From Nocardioides cynanchi (lineage in GTDB: Bacteria; Actinomycetota; Actinomycetes; Propionibacteriales; Nocardioidaceae), in contig NZ_CP044344.1 in the NCBI RefSeq assembly GCF_008761635.1, positions 806,001 to 870,000 of the forward strand: DNA of 64,000 bases. The letters are read 5' to 3'. Shown here in pieces: positions 29,214 through 39,694 of the stretch. Under the pieces are notes generated by a model that was not told where the DNA came from, searched no databases, and saw only the letters and a list, made by a program, of their open reading frames with translations. Within the stretch, counting starts at the first letter, position 1; every line of letters begins with the position of its first letter. The translations under genes were made by a program, and so were the position numbers.

Positions 29214-29332
29214 GTTACGGCGGCCATAGCGACAGGGAAACACCCGGACCCATCCCGAACCCGGAAGTTAAGCCAGCCAGCGCCAATGGTACTGCAACCG
29301 ACAGGCTGTGGGAGAGTAGGACGCCGCCGAAC
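29214..29332 (+). rRNA. rrf: 5S ribosomal RNA
   Basis: A 119-nt 5S rRNA. GTTACGGCGGCCATAGCG at the 5' end pairs with GCCGCCGAAC at the 3' end as helix I. CACCCGGACCCATCCCGAAC and CGGAAGTTAAG are the conserved loop B/C sequence, and GTGGGAGAGTAGGAC forms the loop D/E region. It is the last gene of the rRNA operon. Confidence 0.95.
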
Positions 29333-29340
29333 ATCTATTG

Positions 29341-29376
29341 CTGAAGGGGTCACCGCGAGGTGGCCCCTTCAGTGCA
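29341..29376 (+). terminator. Intrinsic terminator of the rRNA operon
   Basis: CTGAAGGGGTCACC and GGTGGCCCCTTCAG form a 14-bp stem (one G-T pair) closed by a GCGA loop at 29341-29372 and followed by TGCATTT. It starts 8 nt after 5S. This is the strongest terminator hairpin in the window. Confidence 0.9.
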
Positions 29377-29506
29377 TTTACCGGACATTCCGGCCCGATT
29401 GCCGTCCACAGTCGATGGCCGCGCCCTGTGTTCCCACAGCCTCTGTTCGGCCGGCCCGATCTGGTCGGTCCCGTGCCCCAGGGTGGAGGTCGAGGAGGTG
29501 GTGCAC

Positions 29507-29857
29507 ATGGGCACACCGGAGAAGGGGCTCGCCGAGTCCAACGAGGTGGTGCTGGTCGGGCGGGTGTCGGCGCCGGCCGAGGAACAGGTCCTGCCGAGCG
29601 GGTCCGAGCTGTGGAAGTTCCGGTTGATCGTCGCAAGGCCGCCCTCGTCGACCTCGCGGGCCACCGTCGACACTCTGGACTGTGTCGTCTGGGAGCGCCG
29701 CCCGGCACGATCGGTGGCGCGTTGGCGCAGCGGTGACGTGGTCGAGGTCAAGGGCAGCCTGCGGAGACGGTTCTTCGCTCCGGCCGGCGGGGGCCGCGCC
29801 TCGAGGTGCGAGATCGAGGTGGCCGCGGCCAGGCTCATTCGTCGAGCAGCCGGATGA
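29507..29857 (+). CDS. Small single-stranded DNA-binding protein without C-terminal tip
   Basis: A 116-residue OB-fold protein of the SSB family: NEVVLVGRVSAPAEEQVLPSG (strands 1-2), WKFRLIVARP (strand 3), DTLDCVVWERR and GDVVEVKGSLRRRFF (strands 4-5). It ends in ARLIRRAAG and lacks the acidic DDDIPF-like tail through which housekeeping SSB recruits other proteins, so it is probably an accessory SSB. ATG 29507 has GAGGAGG (29492-29498) 8 nt upstream. Its last 23 nt overlap the convergent DUF1015 gene. Confidence 0.82.
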   Translation: MGTPEKGLAESNEVVLVGRVSAPAEEQVLPSGSELWKFRLIVARPPSSTSRATVDTLDCVVWERRPARSVARWRSGDVVEVKGSLRRRFFAPAGGGRASRCEIEVAAARLIRRAAG

Positions 29858-30956
29858 AGCTCCCGAGGTTGGGCTTGGGCTGGAACGACGTGGCCTTCTC
29901 GGGCAGGAGCCCGCCGGAGCGGACGACGCTGAGCACCACGTCCAGGTCGACGGCCGGCAGGAGCGCTGCGGTGACCTGCCCGGGCCGGACCTGGTCCATC
30001 GCCTGCTGCAGGGAGTGGGCGAAGGCCACCTTCTGGGGCGGGCGGGGCAGGCGCGAGATCAGCACATCGTCGACCAGCTGGACGGCGGCCTGGCCGGGCG
30101 GCACGTCGAGCTGCACGGTGGCCCACTCCCGGCCATCGGTCAAGACCAACGTGTCCGCTCTCAGCTCGCTGACGGCGTCGTCGCCGGCGATCCGCGTGAT
30201 GGTGGCTCCGGCCGCCTCCGCCGAGGAGAGCAGGTCGCTGATCCGGACGCCGTGCAGGATCCGGTGGATCGCGCCGAGGAAGAGTGCGGTGTCCTCGTGG
30301 TCGATGATCATGGCCAGCCCCCGGCGGTTGGCCTTGCTGGAGGTTCGTGACTCGAGCGAGACGTAGGCGGCGTAGCGGTGGTGCCCGTCGGCGACCAACA
30401 GGCGCGCGTCGGCGAGGGCCGCCGCGATCGTGTCCTGCTGCTGGGGATCGGTGATCGCCCAGACCCGGTGCTCCTGGCCGGCGTGGTCGACGTACTCGCG
30501 CTGCGGGTCGGTCTCCCTCAGCTGGCCGACGAGCTCCCGGATCGCTGCCGGGCCGTGATGGACAAGCAGGATCGGGGCCGGGTTGATGCGCATCTCGTCC
30601 ATCCGGGCGGCCAGCTCGTCGACCTGCTGGGGGTGGACTCCCTCGTGCGGGAAGATCTGGCAGTCCGCGACGCTCGTGGCGTGGTGGGAGACGTCGATGC
30701 AGCCGACCAGCCCGCGAATGGTCAGTCCCGACTCGGAGTACTCGTGCAGATAGATCGCCGGGGTGGCGTCCCGGCTGGCCAGTCCGCGGCGCAGCCACAC
30801 CGCGAGGCGGTGCGGGACCCCGCGGTAGGGTCGCGCGAAAGCACGCGCCGAGGCTGGGTCGCCGACCCGCCGCGGGGTCAGGGAGAACGCCCGGAACGGT
30901 GTCAGCGTCAGCGGCCCCGCGACGTACGGCGGGGCCGTGGATGGGCCGGACTCCAT
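29835..30956 (-). CDS. DUF1015-family protein
   Basis: A 373-residue protein of the DUF1015 family. The characteristic ARLLVADGHHRYAAYVSL segment (with GHHR) and the early FRAFSLTPRRV and YLHEY stretches identify it. Function is not established; some relatives neighbour serine or aminotransferase genes, which is not the case here. The ATG is supported by a leaderless -10: TACGAT on the minus strand (complement of 30963-30968), 6 nt before the start. It diverges from the HAD gene. Confidence 0.85.
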   Translation of the reverse strand: MESGPSTAPPYVAGPLTLTPFRAFSLTPRRVGDPASARAFARPYRGVPHRLAVWLRRGLASRDATPAIYLHEYSESGLTIRGLVGCIDVSHHATSVADCQIFPHEGVHPQQVDELAARMDEMRINPAPILLVHHGPAAIRELVGQLRETDPQREYVDHAGQEHRVWAITDPQQQDTIAAALADARLLVADGHHRYAAYVSLESRTSSKANRRGLAMIIDHEDTALFLGAIHRILHGVRISDLLSSAEAAGATITRIAGDDAVSELRADTLVLTDGREWATVQLDVPPGQAAVQLVDDVLISRLPRPPQKVAFAHSLQQAMDQVRPGQVTAALLPAVDLDVVLSVVRSGGLLPEKATSFQPKPNLGSFIRLLDE

Positions 30957-30993
30957 CGGTGCATCGTAGGCGCAACCAACGAGGAGCCAGTCA

Positions 30994-32010
30994 GTGGCAG
31001 ACGCACGTGAGCAGGCGCTCGCGGAGACCTACGACCTCCTGATGTTCGACCTCGACGGCGTGGTCTACGTCGACGGCCGGGTCGTGGCCGGCGCCCCCGA
31101 GGGGATCGCGTGGTCGAGACGAGCCGGAGCTCAGGTCGCGTTCATCACGAACAACGCCTCGCGGACCCCGGTGCAGGTGGCGGCACACCTGCGCGAGCTC
31201 GGCATCGAGGCGGCCCCCGCCGACGTCGTGACGTCGTCACAGGCGGCGGCGCGGTTGCTGCGCTCCCGGGTCGGTGCGGGTGCGGCAATCGCGGTGCTGG
31301 GTACCGACGGGCTGCTCGAGGCCTTGCGTGAGCAGGAACTGGAGCCGGTGGACGTCGACGTGGAGTCGGCTGTCGCGATCGTCTCGGGCTACGCGCCGGA
31401 GGTCAGGTGGAAGGTGATCATGCAGGCGGCGGTACGGATCCGCAACGGTCTCCCGTGGTGGGCGACCAACACCGACCCGACCCTTCCGACCGGCGACGGT
31501 CCGGCTCCCGGGCACGGCACGCTGGTCAGGATGATCAGCGAGTTCGCGGACGTGGACCCGGTGGTCGCCGGCAAACCGGAGAAGCCGCTGTTCGACGAGA
31601 CTCTGCGACGGGTGGGCGGAGCGCGCCCGCTGATGGTCGGCGACAGCCTGCACACCGACATCGCCGGTGCCCACCGTGCCGGGATCGACTCGCTGCTGGT
31701 GCTGACCGGGGTCACCGACCTCGCCGAGCTGGCGCGGGCGCGCCCCGACCAGCGCCCCACCTGGATCGGCCACGACCTGGGGGTGCTGGGGCGTCCGGGG
31801 GTGCGTGCCGGGCAGCACGACGAGTCCTGGACGGCCGAGGGGTGGACCGCCCGGGTCGTCGACGGCCGACTCGTGGTCGAGGGCTCGGGGAGCGGTGACG
31901 CGTGGTGGGCCTGCGTCGGGCCGGCGCTGTGGAGCGGGCTCGATGCCGCCGGGGAGCCCGCCGACATCTCCGGTGTGGTGGCTCCCGCGCCTGACGACCG
32001 GCGAGGGTAG
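30994..32010 (+). CDS. HAD-superfamily (class IIA, NagD/PGP-like) phosphatase
   Basis: A 338-residue hydrolase. Motif I is LLMFDLDGVVY (16-26) with the nucleophile Asp, motif II TNNAS with VAFITNNASRTPVQVAAHL, motif III includes AGKPEKPLFD, and motif IV MVGDSLHTDIAGAHRAGI. This is the class IIA cap arrangement of phosphoglycolate/pyridoxal phosphatase-like enzymes. The C-terminal 80 residues after LTGVTDLAEL are an extension (TWIGHDLGVLGRP... to the end) not part of the core. GAGGAG at 30981-30986 precedes GTG 30994. It leads the tlyA-nadK-recN run. Confidence 0.88.
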   Translation: MADAREQALAETYDLLMFDLDGVVYVDGRVVAGAPEGIAWSRRAGAQVAFITNNASRTPVQVAAHLRELGIEAAPADVVTSSQAAARLLRSRVGAGAAIAVLGTDGLLEALREQELEPVDVDVESAVAIVSGYAPEVRWKVIMQAAVRIRNGLPWWATNTDPTLPTGDGPAPGHGTLVRMISEFADVDPVVAGKPEKPLFDETLRRVGGARPLMVGDSLHTDIAGAHRAGIDSLLVLTGVTDLAELARARPDQRPTWIGHDLGVLGRPGVRAGQHDESWTAEGWTARVVDGRLVVEGSGSGDAWWACVGPALWSGLDAAGEPADISGVVAPAPDDRRG

Positions 32011-32019
32011 CCTGCGGCC
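32008..32019 (+). promoter_or_regulatory. Leaderless -10 box before the small acidic protein gene
   Basis: TAGCCT at 32008-32013 overlaps the HAD stop codon and lies 6 nt before ATG 32020, with no Shine-Dalgarno. It may start the message for the acidic protein, tlyA, nadK and recN. Confidence 0.5.
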
Positions 32020-32325
32020 ATGACCGAGCAGTCGCGCGCGCCCGGCCCGGAGGAGATCCGCCCCGAGGAGATCGGCCCGGAGGAGGTCGACCCGGAGGAC
32101 GCCGTCGTGGAGGACGCCGTCCCGGAGGACGACGCCCCCGACGCCGCCGGGGCCGAGTCCCCGATCCGGACCGGCCTGCCGAGCGTCGACGCGGTGCTGG
32201 CGGAGATCGACGAGCTCGACGAGCTGCCCCTGGACCAGCACCTGGCGAGGTTCGAACGCGCCCACGACACCCTCCGCTCGGCCCTGGACGCTCCGACAGG
32301 GCCGGCGGCCGACGACCCGGCGTGA
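32020..32325 (+). CDS. Small acidic hypothetical protein
   Basis: A 101-residue protein with no recognised domain. Residues 8-45 are a very acidic, repeat-like segment (PEEIRPEEIGPEEVDPEDAV), probably disordered. Residues 48-92 look structured: an amphipathic region SVDAVLAEIDELDELPLDQHLARFERAHDTLRSAL. Short proteins with this C-terminal pattern commonly lie between a HAD phosphatase gene and tlyA in actinobacteria, but none has a known role that I can name. Start supported by the -10 box and 4-nt spacing to tlyA. Confidence 0.72.
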   Translation: MTEQSRAPGPEEIRPEEIGPEEVDPEDAVVEDAVPEDDAPDAAGAESPIRTGLPSVDAVLAEIDELDELPLDQHLARFERAHDTLRSALDAPTGPAADDPA

Positions 32326-32329
32326 CCGC

Positions 32330-33172
32330 GTGCCTCGTCGCCTCCGGCTGGATGCCGAGCTGGTACGCCGTGGCCTGGCGCGGTCCCGCGACCACGCCGC
32401 CGAGCTGATCGCCGACGGCCGGGTGCGGGTGGCCGGCGCCCGCGCCACCAAGCCGGCCACCGGGGTGAGCACCGATGTCGCCCTGGTGGTGAGCGCGGAC
32501 CCGGCGATCCCGGGCGGTGAGGAGTACGTCTCCCGGGGAGGGCACAAGCTGGCCGGGGCGCTGGGCGCCTTCGAGCCGGCCGGTCTGGTCGTGTCGGGGC
32601 GTCGGTGCCTGGATGCGGGTGCGTCGACGGGTGGATTCACCGACGTGCTGCTGCGGGCCGGGGCTCGCGAGGTGGTCGCGGTCGACGTGGGCTACGGCCA
32701 GCTGGCCTGGCGGATCCGTCAGGACGAGCGGGTCGTCGTCCACGACCGGACCAACGTCCGCGAGCTGGATCTCACCCTGATCGGCGATCCGGTCGACGTG
32801 GTGGTCGGTGATCTCTCCTTCATCTCCCTCACGCTGGTGCTCGACCCCCTGATCTCGGTGACCGCGGACGACGGCGACCTGGTGCTGATGGTCAAGCCGC
32901 AGTTCGAGGTCGGACGTGACCGGGTCGGCAAGGGCGGCGTGGTCCGCGATCCCGACCTGCGCGTGGACGCCGTACGCACCGTGGTCGCTGCCGCGGACCA
33001 ACGCGGCTGGGGGCTGCGCGACGTGGTCACCAGCCCGCTGCCGGGGCCCTCGGGGAACGTCGAGTTCTTCGTCTGGCTGCGTCGCGGACCCGCCACCGTG
33101 GCGGACGCACGGCTGAGGGCCGTGGTGTCGGCCGGGACGACGTCGGTGCCGGGTGAGAGGGTGGAGGAATGA
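32330..33172 (+). CDS. tlyA: TlyA-family rRNA 2'-O-methyltransferase
   Basis: A 280-residue protein with an N-terminal S4 RNA-binding domain (RLRLDAELVRRGLARSRDHA to about 60) and an FtsJ-type Rossmann methyltransferase domain: RCLDAGASTGGFTDVLLRAG (SAM site), VGYGQLAWRIR, DVVVGDLSFISL and VLMVKPQFEVGRD. In mycobacteria TlyA 2'-O-methylates cytidines in 16S and 23S rRNA and confers capreomycin sensitivity. Whether both sites are used here is unknown. GTG 32330 follows the preceding stop by 4 nt; the stop overlaps nadK. Confidence 0.93.
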   Translation: MPRRLRLDAELVRRGLARSRDHAAELIADGRVRVAGARATKPATGVSTDVALVVSADPAIPGGEEYVSRGGHKLAGALGAFEPAGLVVSGRRCLDAGASTGGFTDVLLRAGAREVVAVDVGYGQLAWRIRQDERVVVHDRTNVRELDLTLIGDPVDVVVGDLSFISLTLVLDPLISVTADDGDLVLMVKPQFEVGRDRVGKGGVVRDPDLRVDAVRTVVAAADQRGWGLRDVVTSPLPGPSGNVEFFVWLRRGPATVADARLRAVVSAGTTSVPGERVEE

Positions 33173-34098
33173 CCGACCAGCGTCGTGTGCTCCTGCTCGC
33201 CCACCCGGGGCGACCCGAGGCGCACGACGTCGCCGCGCAGCTGGTCGACGCGCTGACCGGTCACGAGATCCGCGTCCGGCTGCTGGCCGACGAGGCGGCT
33301 GCGCTGGGCATCGAGGCCGGCGATGCCGTCGAGATCGCCGACGCCGGCGACCCCAGCGCCGACTGCGAGCTGGTCGTCGTGATCGGCGGCGACGGCACGA
33401 TCCTGCGGGCCGCCGAGGTCGCGCGCGAGAGCGGCACCCCCATCCTCGGCGTCAACCTCGGCCATGTCGGGTTCCTGGCCGAGGCGGAGTACGACGACGT
33501 GGCGTCGACCATCGACGCGATCGTGGAGCGGCGCTACACCTGGGAGGAGCGGCTGACCATCGACGTCTCGGTGTTCCGTGACGGCGAGCTGGTGACCAGC
33601 ACCTTCGCCCTCAACGAGGCGAGTGTGGAGAAGGCGGCGCGCGAGCGGATGCTCGAGGTCGTGGTGGAGATCGACGGCCGCCCGCTGTCCCGGTGGGGCT
33701 GCGACGGCGTGGTGTGCGCCACGCCGACCGGCTCCACGGCGTACAACTTCAGCGCCGGCGGTCCCGTGGTCTGGCCGGGGGTGGAGGCGCTGCTGATGGT
33801 GCCGATCAGTGCCCACGCGCTGTTCGCCCGCCCGCTGGTGGTCGCCCCGACATCGGTGCTGGCGGTCGAGGTGATCGCCAAGGCCGAGGCGGCCGGCGTG
33901 CTGTGGTGCGACGGGCGGCGGACGGTCGACCTCCCGCCGGGAGCCAGGATCGAGGTCCGTCGTGGCGCGCGACCGGTGCGCTTGGTGCGGCTGCACGAGG
34001 CGCCGTTCACCGACCGGCTGGTCGCGAAGTTCGGACTGCCGGTCGAGGGCTGGCGCGGAGCCAGCGAGCGTCGTCGGCGCGGAGATGGCGATGCTTGA
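33169..34098 (+). CDS. nadK: NAD kinase
   Basis: A 309-residue enzyme that phosphorylates NAD to NADP. The catalytic GGDGT lies at 73-77 in LVVVIGGDGTILRAAEVA; LGVNLGHVGFLAE, ALNEASVEK and the glycine-rich CATPTGSTAYNFSAGGP complete the diagnostic motifs. The enzyme is cytoplasmic and the sole NADP source in most bacteria. ATG overlaps the tlyA stop, with GGTGGAGG upstream. The last 8 nt overlap the chosen recN start. tlyA-nadK-recN order is conserved in actinobacteria. Confidence 0.96.
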   Translation: MTDQRRVLLLAHPGRPEAHDVAAQLVDALTGHEIRVRLLADEAAALGIEAGDAVEIADAGDPSADCELVVVIGGDGTILRAAEVARESGTPILGVNLGHVGFLAEAEYDDVASTIDAIVERRYTWEERLTIDVSVFRDGELVTSTFALNEASVEKAARERMLEVVVEIDGRPLSRWGCDGVVCATPTGSTAYNFSAGGPVVWPGVEALLMVPISAHALFARPLVVAPTSVLAVEVIAKAEAAGVLWCDGRRTVDLPPGARIEVRRGARPVRLVRLHEAPFTDRLVAKFGLPVEGWRGASERRRRGDGDA

Positions 34099-35812
34099 GG
34101 AGCTGCGGATCAGCGGACTGGGGGTGATCGAGTCGGCCACCCTCGAGCTGGGGCCCGGGCTGACCGTGATCACCGGTGAGACCGGCGCCGGCAAGACGAT
34201 GGTGGTCACCGCGCTCGGTCTGCTCCTCGGCGGGCGCGCCGACAGCGGCGCCGTCCGAGTCGGCAGCCGCTCGGCCCGGGTGGAGGGCTCGGTGCACGTC
34301 GCCGCCCTGCCGCACGTCGTCGAGGCCGTCGAGGCGGCCGGTGGCGAGGTCGAGGAGTCGCAGGTGATCTTCGCGCGCAACCTCACCGCGGAGGGCCGCT
34401 CGAAGGCGTTCGTCGGCGGCGCCGCGGTGCCGGTATCCCGGCTCGCCGAGGTCACCGAGCCGCTGGTGGCCGTGCACGGGCAGGCCGACCAGCACCGCCT
34501 GCTCCAGCCGCGGGCCCAGCGCGACGCGCTGGACAGCTATGCCGGAGAGACCGTGGCGGCCCTGCTGGCCGACTACCGCGCGCTGCACAGCGACCTGCTG
34601 AAGACCGAGCGCGAGCTCGCCGAGGTCGTCGCCACCGCACGCGAGCGGGCCCGCGAGGCAGACCTGCTCCGGTTCGGGCTCGGCGAGATCCAGGCGGTGA
34701 CCCCCGAGCCCGGCGAGGACGACGCGCTGGCCGAGGAGGAGCGACGCCTCGGGCACGCCGACACGCTGCGCACGGCCGCGGAGTCGGCACGGGAGGTGCT
34801 CTCCTCCGACGACGGCCAGCCCGACGCGCTGGCCGCGGTGGCGGCGGCCCGCACCCTGCTGGAGGGCGTCCGCGACCACGATCCCGCAGCCGGTGAGCTC
34901 GCCGACCGGGTCGCCGAGATCACCTACCTGCTCTCCGACGTCGCCGCCGACGTCGCCGGCTACGCGACCAGCCTCGACACCGACCCGGCCCGGTTGGCCG
35001 CGGTGTCCGAGCGCCGGGCCGCACTGACCGCCCTGACCCGCAAGTACGGCGAGTCGGTCACCGAGGTGCTGGCGTGGGCCGAGGCGTCCGCCGCCCGGCT
35101 CGCGGACCTCGACGACACCGACGACCAGATCACGCGGCTGGGGGAGCGACGCCGTGAGCTGCGGGCCCGCCTCGGGCCGGCGGCCGAGACCCTCTCCCGG
35201 GCTCGGGCAGAAGCCGCGCTCAGACTGTCGACGGAGCTGACCGGTGAGCTCGACCTGCTCGCCATGCCGCACGCCGTGCTCGAGGTGGTGGTGCGACAGA
35301 CGGTCACCGCAGACGGGCTCGAGGTCGGTGACCGGCACCTGCGGTTCGGTTCGTCGGGAGTCGACGAGGTCGAGTTCCTGCTGACCGCCAACACCGGCAG
35401 CGAGCCGCGCCCGCTGCACAAAGGTGCCTCGGGCGGTGAGCTCTCGCGGGTGATGCTGGCCCTCGAGGTAGCCCTGGCCGGCACCAGTCCGGTGCCCACC
35501 TTCGTGTTCGACGAGGTCGACAGCGGGGTCGGTGGCAAGGCAGCCGTGGAGGTCGGGCGGCGTCTGGCCCGCCTGGCCGCCACCGCCCAGGTGCTGGTGG
35601 TCACCCACCTGCCCCAGGTCGCGGCGTACGCCGACCGGCATGTGCTGGTGGAGAAGGCGAGCGACGGGTCGGTGACCACCTCGGGCCTGACCGTGCTCGA
35701 CCCGGCCGGCCGCGAGCGGGAGCTGTCGCGGATGCTGGCCGGTATGGAGGACTCCGCCACCGCCCTGGCCCACGCTCGCGAGCTGCTGGCCGCCGCCGGC
35801 CAGTCCTCCTGA
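34091..35812 (+). CDS. recN: DNA repair protein RecN
   Basis: A 573-residue SMC-like ATPase acting in double-strand break repair. The N-terminal MLEELRISGLGVIESATLEL and Walker A GETGAGKTMV are followed by a long coiled-coil (about 150-380), then the signature GASGGELSRVMLALE and Walker B TFVFDEVDSGVGG, with VTHLPQVAAYAD as H-loop. ATG 34091 is preferred: GGAG lies 6 nt upstream and the protein then begins as in homologues. ATG 34085 would add only Met-Ala. Both starts lie inside the end of nadK. Confidence 0.95.
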   Translation: MLEELRISGLGVIESATLELGPGLTVITGETGAGKTMVVTALGLLLGGRADSGAVRVGSRSARVEGSVHVAALPHVVEAVEAAGGEVEESQVIFARNLTAEGRSKAFVGGAAVPVSRLAEVTEPLVAVHGQADQHRLLQPRAQRDALDSYAGETVAALLADYRALHSDLLKTERELAEVVATARERAREADLLRFGLGEIQAVTPEPGEDDALAEEERRLGHADTLRTAAESAREVLSSDDGQPDALAAVAAARTLLEGVRDHDPAAGELADRVAEITYLLSDVAADVAGYATSLDTDPARLAAVSERRAALTALTRKYGESVTEVLAWAEASAARLADLDDTDDQITRLGERRRELRARLGPAAETLSRARAEAALRLSTELTGELDLLAMPHAVLEVVVRQTVTADGLEVGDRHLRFGSSGVDEVEFLLTANTGSEPRPLHKGASGGELSRVMLALEVALAGTSPVPTFVFDEVDSGVGGKAAVEVGRRLARLAATAQVLVVTHLPQVAAYADRHVLVEKASDGSVTTSGLTVLDPAGRERELSRMLAGMEDSATALAHARELLAAAGQSS

Positions 35813-35887
35813 GCTCCGGGCGCCGACTCGCCGGGGGTTCCCTGCCTCCCCGGCCCGCCCCGTATCGGCTGACAAGATGAATCGGTC

Positions 35888-37098
35888 ATGAAGCTCAGGA
35901 CCCGCCCCCAGACCGACGCCGCCGGGATCGTCGGGACCGCGCGCACCGACCGGTCCCGCCCGCACGGACGCCGTACCACCGACCTGCTGCCGCGGCTGGG
36001 CTCGGGAGACATCGCGGTCGTCGACCACCTCGACCTCGACGGCTCCACCGCGGAGGCCCTGGTGGAGGCCGGAGTGGCCGCGGTCCTCAACCAGTCGGCG
36101 ATGATCTCCGGGCGGTTCCCCAACCGCGGACCCCAGATCCTGGTCCGGGCCGGGATCGTGCTGGTCGACCAGCTCACCGGCGTCGACGGCCGGTCCCCGA
36201 TGGACGCCATCCCCGACGGCAGCCGGGTCCGTCTCCACACCGACGGCTCGGTGTCCGTGGACGGCGCCGTCGTGGCGCGCGGCCGGATGCTCAGCGCGGC
36301 GGACGTCGAGGGCCAGCTGACGGCGGCTCGGGCCGGACTCGCCACCCAGCTGAGCACGCTGACCCACACCAGCGCCGAGTTCCTCCGACGTGAGGAAGCC
36401 CTGCTGCTGCACGGCGACGGCGTACCCCGGCTGCGGACCCGCCTCGACGAGCGACCGGTGGTCGTCGTCGCGCAGGGGCCCGACGACGCGGCCGAGCTCC
36501 GGCTGCTGCGGCGCTACCTGCGTGAGGTGCGCCCCGTGGTGATCGCGGTCGCGGGAGGCGTCGAGGTCGCTCGCGCCGCCGGCGTGCGGCCCGACGTGAT
36601 CGTCCTGGACTCGCGGGCCGAGGACATCCCCGCGGCCCGCGAGCTCCGTGCCGCCCGGGACGTCGTGGTGACCGAGGCTCCCGGCGGCGTGCGCTCCGGG
36701 GGAGCCGAGGCCGAGCGCTTCGAGCGGGTGGGCGTACGCCGGGTCGCGATGCAGACGACGGCGGCGCCCGCCGACGCCGCGCTGCTCCTGGCCGACGCGT
36801 GCGGCAGCGGGCCGATCATCGCTGTAGGAGTCCGCGGCACCCTCGAGGAGTTCCTCGACGGTGGTCGCGACGCCCTGGCCAGTGGCTACATGACCCGCCT
36901 CAAGGTCGGCTCGCGCCTGGTCGACGCCCGCGCCGTGCCGATGCTCTACTCCGGTCAGCTCCGTGCCCGCCACGCCTACCTCGTGCTGCTGATCGGGCTG
37001 CTGGCCGTCGCCGCCGCGATCGCGTCCACCCAGGTCGGCCACCAGTGGGCGCTCGACCTCCGCGACCAGCTCCACGAACTGCTCCGCCGGTGGTTCGG

Positions 37099-37102
<4 letters not shown>
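35888..37102 (+). CDS. steA: SteA-like cell-separation protein
   Basis: A 404-residue protein resembling SteA of Corynebacterium glutamicum, needed with SteB for daughter-cell separation. It has a cytoplasmic thiamin-pyrophosphokinase-like region (VVVVAQGPDDAAELRLLRRYL... VRPDVIVLDSRAED) and a single C-terminal membrane helix, AYLVLLIGLLAVAAAIAS (about 366-383), with a short tail. The pyrophosphokinase fold is probably not catalytic. Its stop overlaps the next gene as GTGA, as in the steAB pair. recN-steA-steB-pyrG order is typical for actinobacteria. Confidence 0.85.
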
Positions 37103-39677
<2,575 letters not shown>

Positions 39678-39694
39678 CCGCGGGCGCCCCGAAC

